Assembly (NCBI RefSeq): GCF_900109995.1
Contig: NZ_FOCB01000006.1
Span: forward strand, 1-64,000
DNA length: 64,000 bases
Origin: Pseudomonas sp. ok272
GTDB taxonomy: Bacteria > Pseudomonadota > Gammaproteobacteria > Pseudomonadales > Pseudomonadaceae
Direction of reading: 5' to 3'
The notes below the pieces were generated by a model, which made no database searches, was not told where the DNA came from, and worked only from the letters and a program-made list of their open reading frames with translations. How positions within the stretch are numbered: the stretch's first letter is position 1; the number at the start of each line of letters is the position of its first letter. The position numbers were made by a program, and so were the translations under genes. Below, piece after piece: positions 26,801 through 34,216 of this stretch.

Positions 26801-27150
26801 GAGGCGAATCTGAAACGATATTTTTATGGTGTGGCGCACTGTTGATTCTGATAGTGATGTTTGTTCTTTTATATATAGCTTATTTTCGTGCCGAAGATAT
26901 TTTTAGAGGTTTTAGTGGATCGCCTGCTGTCGCAGTTAAAGAATGGCATCTTGGGTATGGCCCAGTGAGTAGGTACTTATTTATAATTTTCGTTGGTTCT
27001 ATGCTGGTTTTTCAGCATCAATCGTTGAAGCGCGGATGGATTGATTATAGGGATTACACGTTGTTTTCGGAGGGGTTGAAGAGGCTGATAAGAATTCCGA
27101 CTTGTTTGATGTTGGTGCTCGGAGTTATTTCTTTTTTTATATTGTTGTAG
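26797..27150 (+). CDS. Putative membrane immunity protein, copy 2
   Basis: A 117-residue relative of the other four, starting at GTG 26797 (RGESETIFLWCGALLILIVM). It keeps the first hydrophobic segment, the 'YRDYTLFSEGLKRLIRI' block equivalent to 'EEDYRSFPRGLLRFIK', and the last hydrophobic segment, where it ends about 12 residues early and lacks the YMGW-like terminus. It is the most divergent member. It may protect against a toxin variant not encoded here. AT content is well above the genome average. Function is inferred from synteny and family resemblance. Confidence 0.6.
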   Translation: MRGESETIFLWCGALLILIVMFVLLYIAYFRAEDIFRGFSGSPAVAVKEWHLGYGPVSRYLFIIFVGSMLVFQHQSLKRGWIDYRDYTLFSEGLKRLIRIPTCLMLVLGVISFFILL

Positions 27151-27182
27151 GGCGTTATTTAGGTTGGATTGAGCAAGGTGAT

Positions 27183-27338
27183 ACACCCGCAAAGAAGCGC
27201 TGCTGATGTTGTGCGGAAGGTCAGCCTGGGTTGGGGCGGCGCGGGATGCCGAGGTTGGGTCGGAAATCTGGAGCGGGCAGTGATTATGTGGGCGCTGATG
27301 AGGAGTGTCTCAACTAACCTGTCGATGAGGGGGCGTAA
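27183..27338 (+). pseudogene. Relic of toxin body between immunity copies 2 and 3
   Basis: Bases 27185-27208 encode T-R-K-E-A-L-L-M and differ at two of 24 positions from vgrG 25556-25579 (T-R-E-E-A-L-L-M), just after the LysM-like segment. Frame is lost soon after. The GC-rich text continues to about 27300, unlike the T-rich immunity genes on either side. A final V-D-E-G-A-stop (TAA 27336-27338) overlaps the ATG of copy 3. This looks like a collapsed older toxin domain. Confidence 0.6.
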
Positions 27339-27727
27339 TGCGAAGTGATGCTGAAGTTGTGTTTGCTGTGTGCTTGGGAGGGCTTTTTTTATTAATGTTA
27401 ATCATAACAATCGTTTTTTTGTTTTTTTCCTATTTTAGAATGTCTGAAATACTTGAAGGGTTGAGTAATAGCGAGTTTTTGCGTCTGCGTAAATCATGCA
27501 TGGGCAGTGATCCCGTCTCTCGAATGTTTATTATTATCAGTGTCGCAAGTGTGCTCGCTTTCCATTCTCGGGCTTTGAAGTCCGGGGGGCTTGATAGCCG
27601 CGACTATAAAAATTTTCCGGCAGATCTGAAGCGACAAATCAAAGTGACCTATTGGCTATGTCTTGTTGTTGGAGGGATGTTGTTTGTAGTGGTCGGGTTT
27701 GGCAAGTGGATGGGGTGGGTTAAGTAG
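27338..27727 (+). CDS. Putative membrane immunity protein, copy 3
   Basis: A 129-residue paralogue (MRSDAEVVFAVCLGGLFLLM start) with three predicted hydrophobic segments, the block 'DSRDYKNFPADLKRQIKVTY' and the C-terminal 'KWMGWVK', parallel to YMGWMK of copy 1 and YMGWLK of copy 5. Its ATG at 27338 overlaps the TAA closing the preceding toxin relic. It shares with copy 2 the 'GSDPVSRMF / GYGPVSRYL' segment, so copies 2 and 3 form a subgroup. No independent evidence of function; immunity is inferred from its place in the array. Confidence 0.6.
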   Translation: MRSDAEVVFAVCLGGLFLLMLIITIVFLFFSYFRMSEILEGLSNSEFLRLRKSCMGSDPVSRMFIIISVASVLAFHSRALKSGGLDSRDYKNFPADLKRQIKVTYWLCLVVGGMLFVVVGFGKWMGWVK

Positions 27728-27738
27728 TGGTGCGCTTC

Positions 27739-27759
27739 TATGAGGGGCCGTATAGCTGA
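27739..27759 (+). pseudogene. Relic of toxin C-terminus before immunity copy 4
   Basis: The short gap after copy 3 reads in frame Y-E-G-P-Y-S-stop (27739-27759), beside Y-E-T-I-Y-Q-stop in the live toxin. The stop overlaps the ATG of copy 4 by one base (TGATG). Too short to be convincing alone; its position matches the relics before the other copies. Confidence 0.45.
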
Positions 27760-28145
27760 TGAATAAAGATGAGTTATTATTTGTCTCTGTTGTGGGAGGC
27801 GCATTCTTTTTATTTGGTTTTAGCTTCGTGCTCGGGCAAATCTATCTTGCTTATTTTCAGATGGATCGGATCATGAACGCTTTGCGCAATTCTTCTGGTG
27901 TAGAGTTCAGAAAGCATTTGTTGAATGGTGGTTTTCTAGGTGTTCATTTTTTGTTGATTAGTGTTGCTTATTTTTTGATCTTTTCTACGCAAGCCATAAA
28001 GACTGGAACGCTCGCTAAGGAGGACTACTTAAATTTTCCTAGCAAATTAATGAAGCAAATAAGATTCATTTATGCGTTGGCGTTTTTAGGGTGTTTGTCA
28101 TTGTTTGTTTTTTATGTTGTTAGTGTGTACATGGGTTGGTATTAG
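27759..28145 (+). CDS. Putative membrane immunity protein, copy 4
   Basis: A 128-residue paralogue (MNKDELLFVSVVGGAFFLFG) with the array pattern: long first hydrophobic segment with 'GQIYLAYFQMDRIMNALRNS', a 'GVEFRKHLLNGGFLGVHFLL' second segment, 'KEDYLNFPSKLMKQIRF' and the ending YMGWY. It is intermediate between copies 1 and 5 and copies 2 and 3. Start ATG 27759 sits in the TGATG overlap with the relic stop. T-rich composition as in the rest of the array. Immunity role inferred. Confidence 0.6.
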   Translation: MNKDELLFVSVVGGAFFLFGFSFVLGQIYLAYFQMDRIMNALRNSSGVEFRKHLLNGGFLGVHFLLISVAYFLIFSTQAIKTGTLAKEDYLNFPSKLMKQIRFIYALAFLGCLSLFVFYVVSVYMGWY

Positions 28146-28148
28146 TTT

Positions 28149-28223
28149 CTGGAGGAGGGTTTGTTGGTGGGAGCTTGGGCGTAGGAGGGGGGTGGAATTA
28201 TTTACGAGGTGATTTACCAGTGA
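28149..28223 (+). pseudogene. Relic of toxin C-terminus before immunity copy 5
   Basis: After the copy 4 stop, one frame reads GGGFVGGSLGVGGG, like the toxin's 'GTYVGGEAGAALG'. After a one-base shift, 28194-28223 reads G-I-I-Y-E-V-I-Y-Q-stop, against E-I-V-Y-E-T-I-Y-Q-stop at the end of the live vgrG. The stop overlaps the GTG of copy 5 in the same way as the vgrG stop overlaps copy 1. This is the clearest of the toxin-tail relics. Confidence 0.75.
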
Positions 28224-28612
28224 GAGACCCAAATGAAGTTGCCTTTGTGCTCATCGCAGGCGGATTGTTTTTCTTGCTTGGCTTTATTTTTATCTTTGGG
28301 CTGATTTATCTCGCGCTATTTAAGATGGACGTAATATTGACCGCGCTTCGTAACTCCCCGGGCATAGAAATACGGAAGCCATTTATGAAGATGGGCATAT
28401 ATGGTGTTTATTTTATGTTGATTAGTGTAGGGGCTTACTTGACTTTTCCAGGGCGCTCAATTAGAGGGGGCGAGCTGAGTGAGGAGGATTATCGAAATTT
28501 CCCCCGTGGGCTTCTTCGGTTTATAAGATTTTTAAATGGTGTGTCATATGCGGGGGCATTTGTGCTGGCTGTATTTTATATTGTTGATAAATACATGGGA
28601 TGGCTTAAGTAG
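28220..28612 (+). CDS. Putative membrane immunity protein, copy 5
   Basis: A 130-residue protein nearly superimposable on copy 1: 'RDPNEVAFVLIAGGLFFLLG', 'IFGLIYLALFKMDVIL', 'SEEDYRNFPRGLLRFIRFL' and the ending YMGWLK. The start is taken as GTG 28220 (overlapping the toxin-relic stop) because it aligns with the first codon of copy 1; the open frame reaches back to 28136 but there reads through the relic. It lies furthest from vgrG and is followed after 46 bp by the DUF4123 gene. Its closeness to copy 1 suggests a duplicated toxin-immunity unit whose toxin half has decayed. Confidence 0.7.
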   Translation: MRDPNEVAFVLIAGGLFFLLGFIFIFGLIYLALFKMDVILTALRNSPGIEIRKPFMKMGIYGVYFMLISVGAYLTFPGRSIRGGELSEEDYRNFPRGLLRFIRFLNGVSYAGAFVLAVFYIVDKYMGWLK

Positions 28613-28658
28613 TAGAACACCTTCAACAATACCAATATTAAATCCTGAGTGAGTACTT

Positions 28659-29411
28659 ATGATGCCTATTGAAACGCCTGATAACTGGCTACGCCATCAC
28701 CCCCTCTCTGACGGGGAGCAACTCTTCACCCTGTTCAGCAGCGCCAGCGCTGCCAAGCCCCTGAAGGCCTGGCAGTTGTCCCATGGTACGCAGGCGCCGA
28801 GTCCCATTTGGGGTGATACGCCGTATGCGCAATGGGCCGAGGCGATGCCCTATGTCGTGCGGGTCGACGCGGGCAGTGGCTTTCTTGATTGGGTGGCCAG
28901 CACCGAGGCGCGGGACTGGGGGTGGTTGTTTGTGGCGACGGCCACACAGGAGGCGTTGGTCGAGCAGTTTCGAAGCCTGACCAAGGTGCTGTTGCCGACG
29001 GGGGATGAGGTGTTTTTTCGCTTCTGGGACGGGCGTTATGTGCTGCCGATCCTGGCGTCTGATGAGGTCGATGCTGCTGAATTGCTGCCCCTGGTGGGGC
29101 GTTGCCTGATCAATGGGCAGGCGCAGGGCATCGGTGGTCGCGCGACGCACACCACGCGGCCGTCGCCATGGTGGCAGGTGCCGCCGTCGCTGCTGGCGCG
29201 TTTGGGCGCGCAGGACCCCACCACCCACATCAATAATTTGATCACCTGGCTCAGTGAGGATCGCCCGGACCTGTTCGAGGCGTTTCCCGAGGTCGTGCTG
29301 CGGCGCAAGGTGGCGCGGTTTGTGGCGGGAGGCGCTGCATCGGGCGACACAAAGCAGGCGCTGGCCGATTACCTGGGCCAGGAGTGCGACCGCTCGGGGT
29401 GTAACCCCTGA
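28659..29411 (+). CDS. DUF4123 T6SS effector chaperone/adaptor
   Basis: A 250-residue protein of the DUF4123 (Tap/TEC) type: an N-terminal 'LFTLFSSASAAKPLKAWQLS' and 'SGFLDWVASTEARDWGWLFV' segment, then 'LLPTGDEVFFRFWDGRYVLP', the characteristic F-R-x-x-D core. Such adaptors hold an effector and hand it to the VgrG spike; they are needed, for example, for delivery of the colicin-like effector VasX. Here the candidate effector is fused to VgrG, yet the chaperone gene is kept, placed after the immunity array rather than before it. Base composition returns to the GC-rich genome norm. The start is the first of two adjacent ATGs (28659 or 28662). Confidence 0.8.
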   Translation: MMPIETPDNWLRHHPLSDGEQLFTLFSSASAAKPLKAWQLSHGTQAPSPIWGDTPYAQWAEAMPYVVRVDAGSGFLDWVASTEARDWGWLFVATATQEALVEQFRSLTKVLLPTGDEVFFRFWDGRYVLPILASDEVDAAELLPLVGRCLINGQAQGIGGRATHTTRPSPWWQVPPSLLARLGAQDPTTHINNLITWLSEDRPDLFEAFPEVVLRRKVARFVAGGAASGDTKQALADYLGQECDRSGCNP

Positions 29412-29459
29412 CGTTGAGCGCGGTACAGGGTAAACTTCGCCTCCTTCGCAGGAGCAGCC

Positions 29460-30296
29460 ATGAATTATCGTCACGCCTTCCACGCCGGCAATCATGCCGA
29501 CGTGTTCAAACACCTGACCTTGACCCGCCTCATCGCCCTGATGTCGCGCAAGGAGCAGCCGTTCGCCTACCTCGATACCCACGCCGGCATCGGCCTGTAT
29601 GACTTGCAGGGCGATCAGGCCAACCGGACCGGTGAGTACCTGGAAGGCATTGCGCGTTTGTGGGGCGAGCCGGACCTGCCGGTGCTGGCGGCCGACTACA
29701 TGCAGGTGCTGCATGAGATGAACCCGGATGGCCAGTTGCGCTACTACCCGGGCTCGCCCGAGTTGGCGCGGCGCCTGACCCGCCCGCAGGACCGGGTGTT
29801 GCTCAACGAGAAGCACCCCGATGATGGCCTGCTGCTCAAGGACAACATGAAGGGCGACCGTCGGGTCAAGGTCCACCTGGGCGAGGGCTGGCATGTGCCG
29901 CGCGCACTGTTGCCGGTGCCGGAAAAGCGCGCCTTGATGCTGATCGATCCGCCGTTCGAGAAGCTCGACGAGATGCAGCGTTGTGCCGCGTCGCTCAAGG
30001 AGGCGATTGGCCGGATGCGCCAGACCGTGGCCGCGATCTGGTACCCGGTGAAGGATCAGCGCCTGCTGCGTCGTTTCTATCAGGACCTGGCCGGGACCGG
30101 CGCGCCGAAGTTGCTGCGCGTGGAGTTGTTGGTGCATCCGCTGGATACGCCCGCCAGCCTGAATGGCTCGGGCCTGGCGATTGCCAATCCGCCGTGGGGG
30201 CTGGAGGAAGAGTTGCGTGAACTGCTGCCGTGGCTGGCACAGAAGCTCGGCCAAACCCAGGGTGGCTGGCAGATGGATTGGTTGATTGCCGAGTAA
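29460..30296 (+). CDS. rlmJ: 23S rRNA (adenine-N6)-methyltransferase RlmJ
   Basis: A 278-residue Rossmann methyltransferase that modifies A2030 of 23S rRNA. It begins MNYRHAFHAGNHADVFKHLT, the family's diagnostic N-terminus, and has 'FAYLDTHAGIGLYDL' (SAM site) and 'LMLIDPPFEKLDEM' with the catalytic DPPF motif at about residues 162-165. AGGAGC lies just before ATG 29460. It is a stand-alone housekeeping gene that marks the right border of the T6SS accessory module. Confidence 0.96.
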   Translation: MNYRHAFHAGNHADVFKHLTLTRLIALMSRKEQPFAYLDTHAGIGLYDLQGDQANRTGEYLEGIARLWGEPDLPVLAADYMQVLHEMNPDGQLRYYPGSPELARRLTRPQDRVLLNEKHPDDGLLLKDNMKGDRRVKVHLGEGWHVPRALLPVPEKRALMLIDPPFEKLDEMQRCAASLKEAIGRMRQTVAAIWYPVKDQRLLRRFYQDLAGTGAPKLLRVELLVHPLDTPASLNGSGLAIANPPWGLEEELRELLPWLAQKLGQTQGGWQMDWLIAE

Positions 30297-30324
30297 ATAG
30301 ATTTCAAAACAAGCACAGCGCCAA

Positions 30325-30414
30325 TGTGGGAGCGGGCTTGCTCGCGAATGCGGAGTATCAGTCACTGCATATGCTGTCTGACATTGCGCATTCGCGAGCA
30401 AGCCCGCTCCCACA
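30325..30414. repeat. REP pair (BIME)
   Basis: TGTGGGAGCGGGCTTGCTCG from 30325 and its inverted partner, CGAGCAAGCCCGCTCCCACA ending at 30414, between the convergent rlmJ and msrA genes. Confidence 0.92.
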
Positions 30415-30480
30415 GGTTGGTCTTCAGCGAACACAAAGCCCGCGTCGGACCTCAATCCCCGGTGGGGACGATGTCGGGGC

Positions 30481-31131
30481 TTAGATCGGGCAGGTCACGC
30501 CGGTGCCGCCGATCCCGCAGTAGCCTTGTGGGTTCTTCGCCAGGTATTGCTGGTGATAGGCCTCGGCGTAGTAGAAAGTCGGAGCTTGTTCGATCTCGGT
30601 GGTGATGGTGCCCAGGCCCGCCTTGGTCAGCTCCGCCTGGAACAGCGCTTCGCTGGCTTGGGCTTCTTCCAGTTGCTCCGGCTTGACCGCGTAGATCACT
30701 GAGCGGTACTGGGTGCCGATGTCGTTGCCCTGGCGCATGCCCTGGGTCGGGTTGTGCAGTTCCCAGAACATCGCCAGCAGCTCCTTGTAGCTGATCTCGT
30801 CCTGGTCATACACCACCAAGACCACTTCGGTGTGGCCGGTCAGGCCGGAGCAGACTTCTTCATACGTCGGGTTTGGCGTGAAGCCACCGGCATAGCCCAC
30901 GGCCGTGCTGACCACGCCCTGGCGCTGCCAGAACTTGCGTTCCGCGCCCCAGAAGCAGCCCAGGCCAAACATCGCGAACTCGACGTTGCCGATGAAGGGG
31001 CCGAGCATGTATTGGTCTTTGTTGACGAAGTGTTTCTCCGGCACGGTCATCGGGGTTTCGCGACCAGGCAGGGCTTGTTCTTGGGTAGGCAGCACGTTTT
31101 TGTTCACCAGGATTTCCGAGCGCAAGACCAT
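30481..31131 (-). CDS. msrA: Peptide methionine sulfoxide reductase A
   Basis: A 216-residue enzyme that reduces methionine-S-sulfoxide in proteins. The catalytic motif GCFWGAE carries Cys59, and the resolving cysteines are in the C-terminal '[14 protein letters not shown]' (Cys205 and Cys214), the arrangement used by thioredoxin-recycled MsrA. '[20 protein letters not shown]' and '[11 protein letters not shown]' form the substrate pocket. The ~50-residue N-terminal extension ([15 protein letters not shown]) is normal for the Pseudomonas/E. coli form. No signal peptide, so cytoplasmic. Confidence 0.97.
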   Translation of the reverse strand: MVLRSEILVNKNVLPTQEQALPGRETPMTVPEKHFVNKDQYMLGPFIGNVEFAMFGLGCFWGAERKFWQRQGVVSTAVGYAGGFTPNPTYEEVCSGLTGHTEVVLVVYDQDEISYKELLAMFWELHNPTQGMRQGNDIGTQYRSVIYAVKPEQLEEAQASEALFQAELTKAGLGTITTEIEQAPTFYYAEAYHQQYLAKNPQGYCGIGGTGVTCPI

Positions 31132-31201
31132 GATCAGTCCTCCAGTCAGGTAGGGGATGTAAAAAATCAGACCGCCAGTGTGCCCGAGTGTTACAGCGCT
31201 G

Positions 31202-33898
31202 TCAGTCGATTGAACCGCGCGGGTAGCGTTTGAGCTTGTCGATCAGCTCCTCGCCGGGAATCGGCCGGTCGAACAGGTAGCCCTGGCCAACGTCGCAGCG
31301 ATGGCGGCGCAGGAACGCCAGTTGCTCGGCGGTCTCGATGCCTTCGGCCACCACCTTGAGCTTGAGGTTGTGCGCCATGGCAATCACCGCCGAGGTGATT
31401 TCCATGTCGTCCTGGTTGTCCGGGATCTCGTGGATGAAGCTGCGATCGATCTTGATGATGTCGATCGGGAACTTCTTCAGGTAGCTCAAGGACGAGTAGC
31501 CGGTGCCGAAGTCATCCATGGCCAGGGTCAGGCCCAGGCGCTTGAGCTGGTCGAGTTGCAAGTGCGTGTCTTCGGTGGCTTCCAGCAGCAAGCCTTCGGT
31601 CAGCTCCAGTTCCAGCAGGTGCGCGGGCAGTTGCTCTTCCTTGAGGATGCTGGCAATCGAGGACACCAGGTCCGGGTCGGAGAACTGCTTGGGCGACAGG
31701 TTGATCGCCACCTGCAAGTTGCCCAGCCCCGCCGCGCGCAGCTCGATGCTCTTGCGGCAGGCCTGGCGGGCAATCCACTTGCCGATCGGGATGATCAGGC
31801 CCGTCTCTTCGGCCACGCTGATGAACTGGTCGGGGCGGATCATGCCCTTTTCCGGGTGGTTCCAGCGCAGCAGCGCTTCCATCCCCAGCAGGCGGCCGGT
31901 GCGCAGGCACAGCTTGGGCTGGTAGAACACGTCCAGCTCGTTCTGGGTCAGGGCGCGCCGCAGGTTGTTCTCCACGAACAGCTTGTAGCTGGCCTCGGCA
32001 TTCAGGGCCTCGGTGAACACCTGGACCTGGTGCTTGCCGTTGGCCTTGGCCTTGTGCAGCGCCAGGCCGGCGTTGCGCATCAGGGTCTGCGGGTCGCGCC
32101 CGTGCACCGGCGCACAGGCCACGCCCACCGAGCCGGTGACACTGATCAACTGGTTGTCGACGAACATCGGTTTGTCGAGGGTCATCAGCAACTGGCTGGC
32201 GACCTGCTGGCCGGCCTTGAGGGTCGTGTCGTCCAGCAGCACCGCGAACTCGTTGCTGGCAAAGCGCGCCAGGCTGCCGCCCGGGCTCAGGCTATTGCGC
32301 AGGCGCCGGGCGAGGCTGATCAGCAGTTTGTCGCCGGTCTGGTGGCCGAGGCTGTCGTTGATGCGCTTGAAGTTGTCGATGTCCACCAGCAACAGGCAGA
32401 TCGGGCTGTCGCTGTCGCGGGCGAAACGTTCGTCGAGGTTGCGGATGAACGCGGGACGGTTGCCCAGGTTGGTCAAGTTGTCGGTGTAGGCCAGGCGCTC
32501 GATGCGTTGCTGGGCGAGTTTGGTCTGGGTGATGTCTTCGTAGATGCCGATGTAATGGGTCAGCTCACGGTTGTCGCCATACACCTTGGAGATCGACAGT
32601 TGGCCCCAGTAGGGTTCCAGGTTCTTGCGTCGGCTCTTGAACTCGCCCTGCCAACTGTTGCTCTTGGCCAGGCTGGACGGCGCGTCGAACAGCAACTCGC
32701 TGAGGTTTTCCAGGGCCGGCAGTTCCGACAGGCGATGGCCGTGGACTTCTTCGGTGCTGTACTGGGTGATCGCGGTGAAGCTGGGGTTGACGTACTCGAC
32801 CACGCCGTCGCAGTTGACCAGCAGGAACGCGTTGGCACTTTGTTCCACGGCCCGCTGGAACAGGTGCAGGGCGCTGGTGGCGGCGCGCCGGTTGTGGTTG
32901 TTGATGACCTGTGCGAACTGGTCGGCCAACTCGCCGGCGAAGGCGATTTCATCTGACTGCCAGGCCCGGGTGGTGCCGGTCTGTTCCAGGCACAAGACGC
33001 CCACCACCTGGCCGTCGACGCGGATGCTGGCATCCAGCAGAGCGTTGATGTCCCGGGGGCGCAGGCTCTCGGCCATTTCCCGGGTGCGTGGGTCGCGCAT
33101 CGCGTTGTGGGCATCGATCGCGCGGCTGGTGTGCAGCGCTTCGAGGTAGTCGGGGAAGCCGCTGGCGTCGATGACGTCCGGCATGCGGTGTTCCCCGGAG
33201 GCGCGGTGATACGCGGAAATCGGCACCAGTTGCCGGTCTTCAAGGTTCCACAGGCTGGCGCTGTCGATCTCGTAGATATCGCAGGCGCTGCGGGTGATCA
33301 GCTCGGCGGCTTCGCGCAATGAGTTGCCGGTGCTGTAGCGCTGGCGGGTAAGCAACAGAATCAGCGCCTGCTGGGCGCGCACGCGCTCCAGGTGCAGCAG
33401 TTGTTCCTGCTGGGCGTGCTGGTTCAGTTCGAGGGCGATTTGCAGGCGCGAGTTCTGGGTTTCCAGGTCGAGGGCCTGCGACAGCGGATCATCGCCTGCG
33501 AACAGCTCATCGACCACCAACAGGTAGCCGCGCAGCAGGTGACGGTTGTGTTGCTTGTAGGCTTCGCCCAGCTCCAGCAGGTTCAACGCGCCGTTGGCGG
33601 TGTGCAGGGTGTAGCGGATCAGGTAATTGGGGTGTTGAGTCAACTGCTGCTGGATCGCGTCGTGCAGCTGATAGCGGGCCTCGGGCTCCATCAGGCTGGC
33701 GTAGGGCGAGCCGATCAGGGCGCAGAGTTCGACGGCGGGCAAGCCGAATTGGCGTTCGCAGTTGGGATCAAGAAACAACAGGGCCCAGCTTGCTTCATTC
33801 AGCCGTTCGAAACGCAGCATGCCGAGCCGCGAAGGCACAGGCAACTGCGTCACTACCTCGGCCGCCATTCGGCTGGCGGCATCGGGATGGCTTTTCAT
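31202..33898 (-). CDS. PAS-GAF-PAS-GGDEF-EAL cyclic-di-GMP protein (GGDEF degenerate)
   Basis: An 898-residue cytoplasmic signalling protein with no membrane helix. Domains: PAS (~15-150), GAF (~180-330), PAS (~350-460), GGDEF-like (~470-620) and EAL (~640-890). The GGDEF signature reads ASNEF ('[15 protein letters not shown]'), so diguanylate cyclase activity is unlikely. The EAL domain has MEALLRW, 'INLSPKQF', 'LELTEGLL', '[17 protein letters not shown]' and 'VVAEGIET', the residues needed for phosphodiesterase activity. The start at ATG 33898 is where family similarity begins ([15 protein letters not shown]); no clear Shine-Dalgarno is visible, and the frame is open to 34057. Predicted to lower c-di-GMP in response to a GAF/PAS signal. 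Confidence 0.85.
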   Translation of the reverse strand: MKSHPDAASRMAAEVVTQLPVPSRLGMLRFERLNEASWALLFLDPNCERQFGLPAVELCALIGSPYASLMEPEARYQLHDAIQQQLTQHPNYLIRYTLHTANGALNLLELGEAYKQHNRHLLRGYLLVVDELFAGDDPLSQALDLETQNSRLQIALELNQHAQQEQLLHLERVRAQQALILLLTRQRYSTGNSLREAAELITRSACDIYEIDSASLWNLEDRQLVPISAYHRASGEHRMPDVIDASGFPDYLEALHTSRAIDAHNAMRDPRTREMAESLRPRDINALLDASIRVDGQVVGVLCLEQTGTTRAWQSDEIAFAGELADQFAQVINNHNRRAATSALHLFQRAVEQSANAFLLVNCDGVVEYVNPSFTAITQYSTEEVHGHRLSELPALENLSELLFDAPSSLAKSNSWQGEFKSRRKNLEPYWGQLSISKVYGDNRELTHYIGIYEDITQTKLAQQRIERLAYTDNLTNLGNRPAFIRNLDERFARDSDSPICLLLVDIDNFKRINDSLGHQTGDKLLISLARRLRNSLSPGGSLARFASNEFAVLLDDTTLKAGQQVASQLLMTLDKPMFVDNQLISVTGSVGVACAPVHGRDPQTLMRNAGLALHKAKANGKHQVQVFTEALNAEASYKLFVENNLRRALTQNELDVFYQPKLCLRTGRLLGMEALLRWNHPEKGMIRPDQFISVAEETGLIIPIGKWIARQACRKSIELRAAGLGNLQVAINLSPKQFSDPDLVSSIASILKEEQLPAHLLELELTEGLLLEATEDTHLQLDQLKRLGLTLAMDDFGTGYSSLSYLKKFPIDIIKIDRSFIHEIPDNQDDMEITSAVIAMAHNLKLKVVAEGIETAEQLAFLRRHRCDVGQGYLFDRPIPGEELIDKLKRYPRGSID

Positions 33899-34087
33899 GG
33901 AGGAAACTCGCTTCGAAAATGCGGAACGCGCCGGGCTCGCGCCTCTGTACTGTTGCCTGCGGCAAGGTTGCATCATGGCGGACCCACTGACAAGTGAGGA
34001 TGAAGGCCAAGTGCTATAAGAATGTGTCGGCAGGCGGCGCGATTTCTGAAGGGGCACGGTCGCTCCAGTGTCCGTGGATCAGCCCCT

Positions 34088-34177
34088 TGTGGGAGCGAGC
34101 CTGCTCGCGAACGCGATAGGCCCGTCAACAGGGGTGTTGAATGTATGGCCGTCTTCGCGAGCAGGCTCGCTCCCACA
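34088..34177. repeat. REP pair (BIME)
   Basis: TTGTGGGAGCGAGCCTGCTC from 34088 and its inverse, GAGCAGGCTCGCTCCCACA ending at 34177. It is of the GCGAGCCTGCTCGC subtype, unlike the GCGGGCTTGCTCGC units elsewhere. It accounts for most of the gap between the GGDEF-EAL gene and the phosphatase gene; nothing else is visible there. Confidence 0.9.
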
Positions 34178-34216
34178 GGGTTAGCGTAGCGTTCGGGCGT
34201 AGAGGCGCGGGCTCAC

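Noticed and set aside
26250..28620. Phage holin cluster or small-toxin operon as an explanation for the small membrane genes
   Set aside because: Proteins of 117-130 residues with three hydrophobic segments, strict paralogy, coupling to the vgrG stop and toxin-tail relics fit immunity proteins better; no phage gene is near.
28689..30455. 588-codon leftward frame covering the DUF4123 and rlmJ genes
   Set aside because: It passes through a REP pair and is antisense to two genes with clear homology signals.
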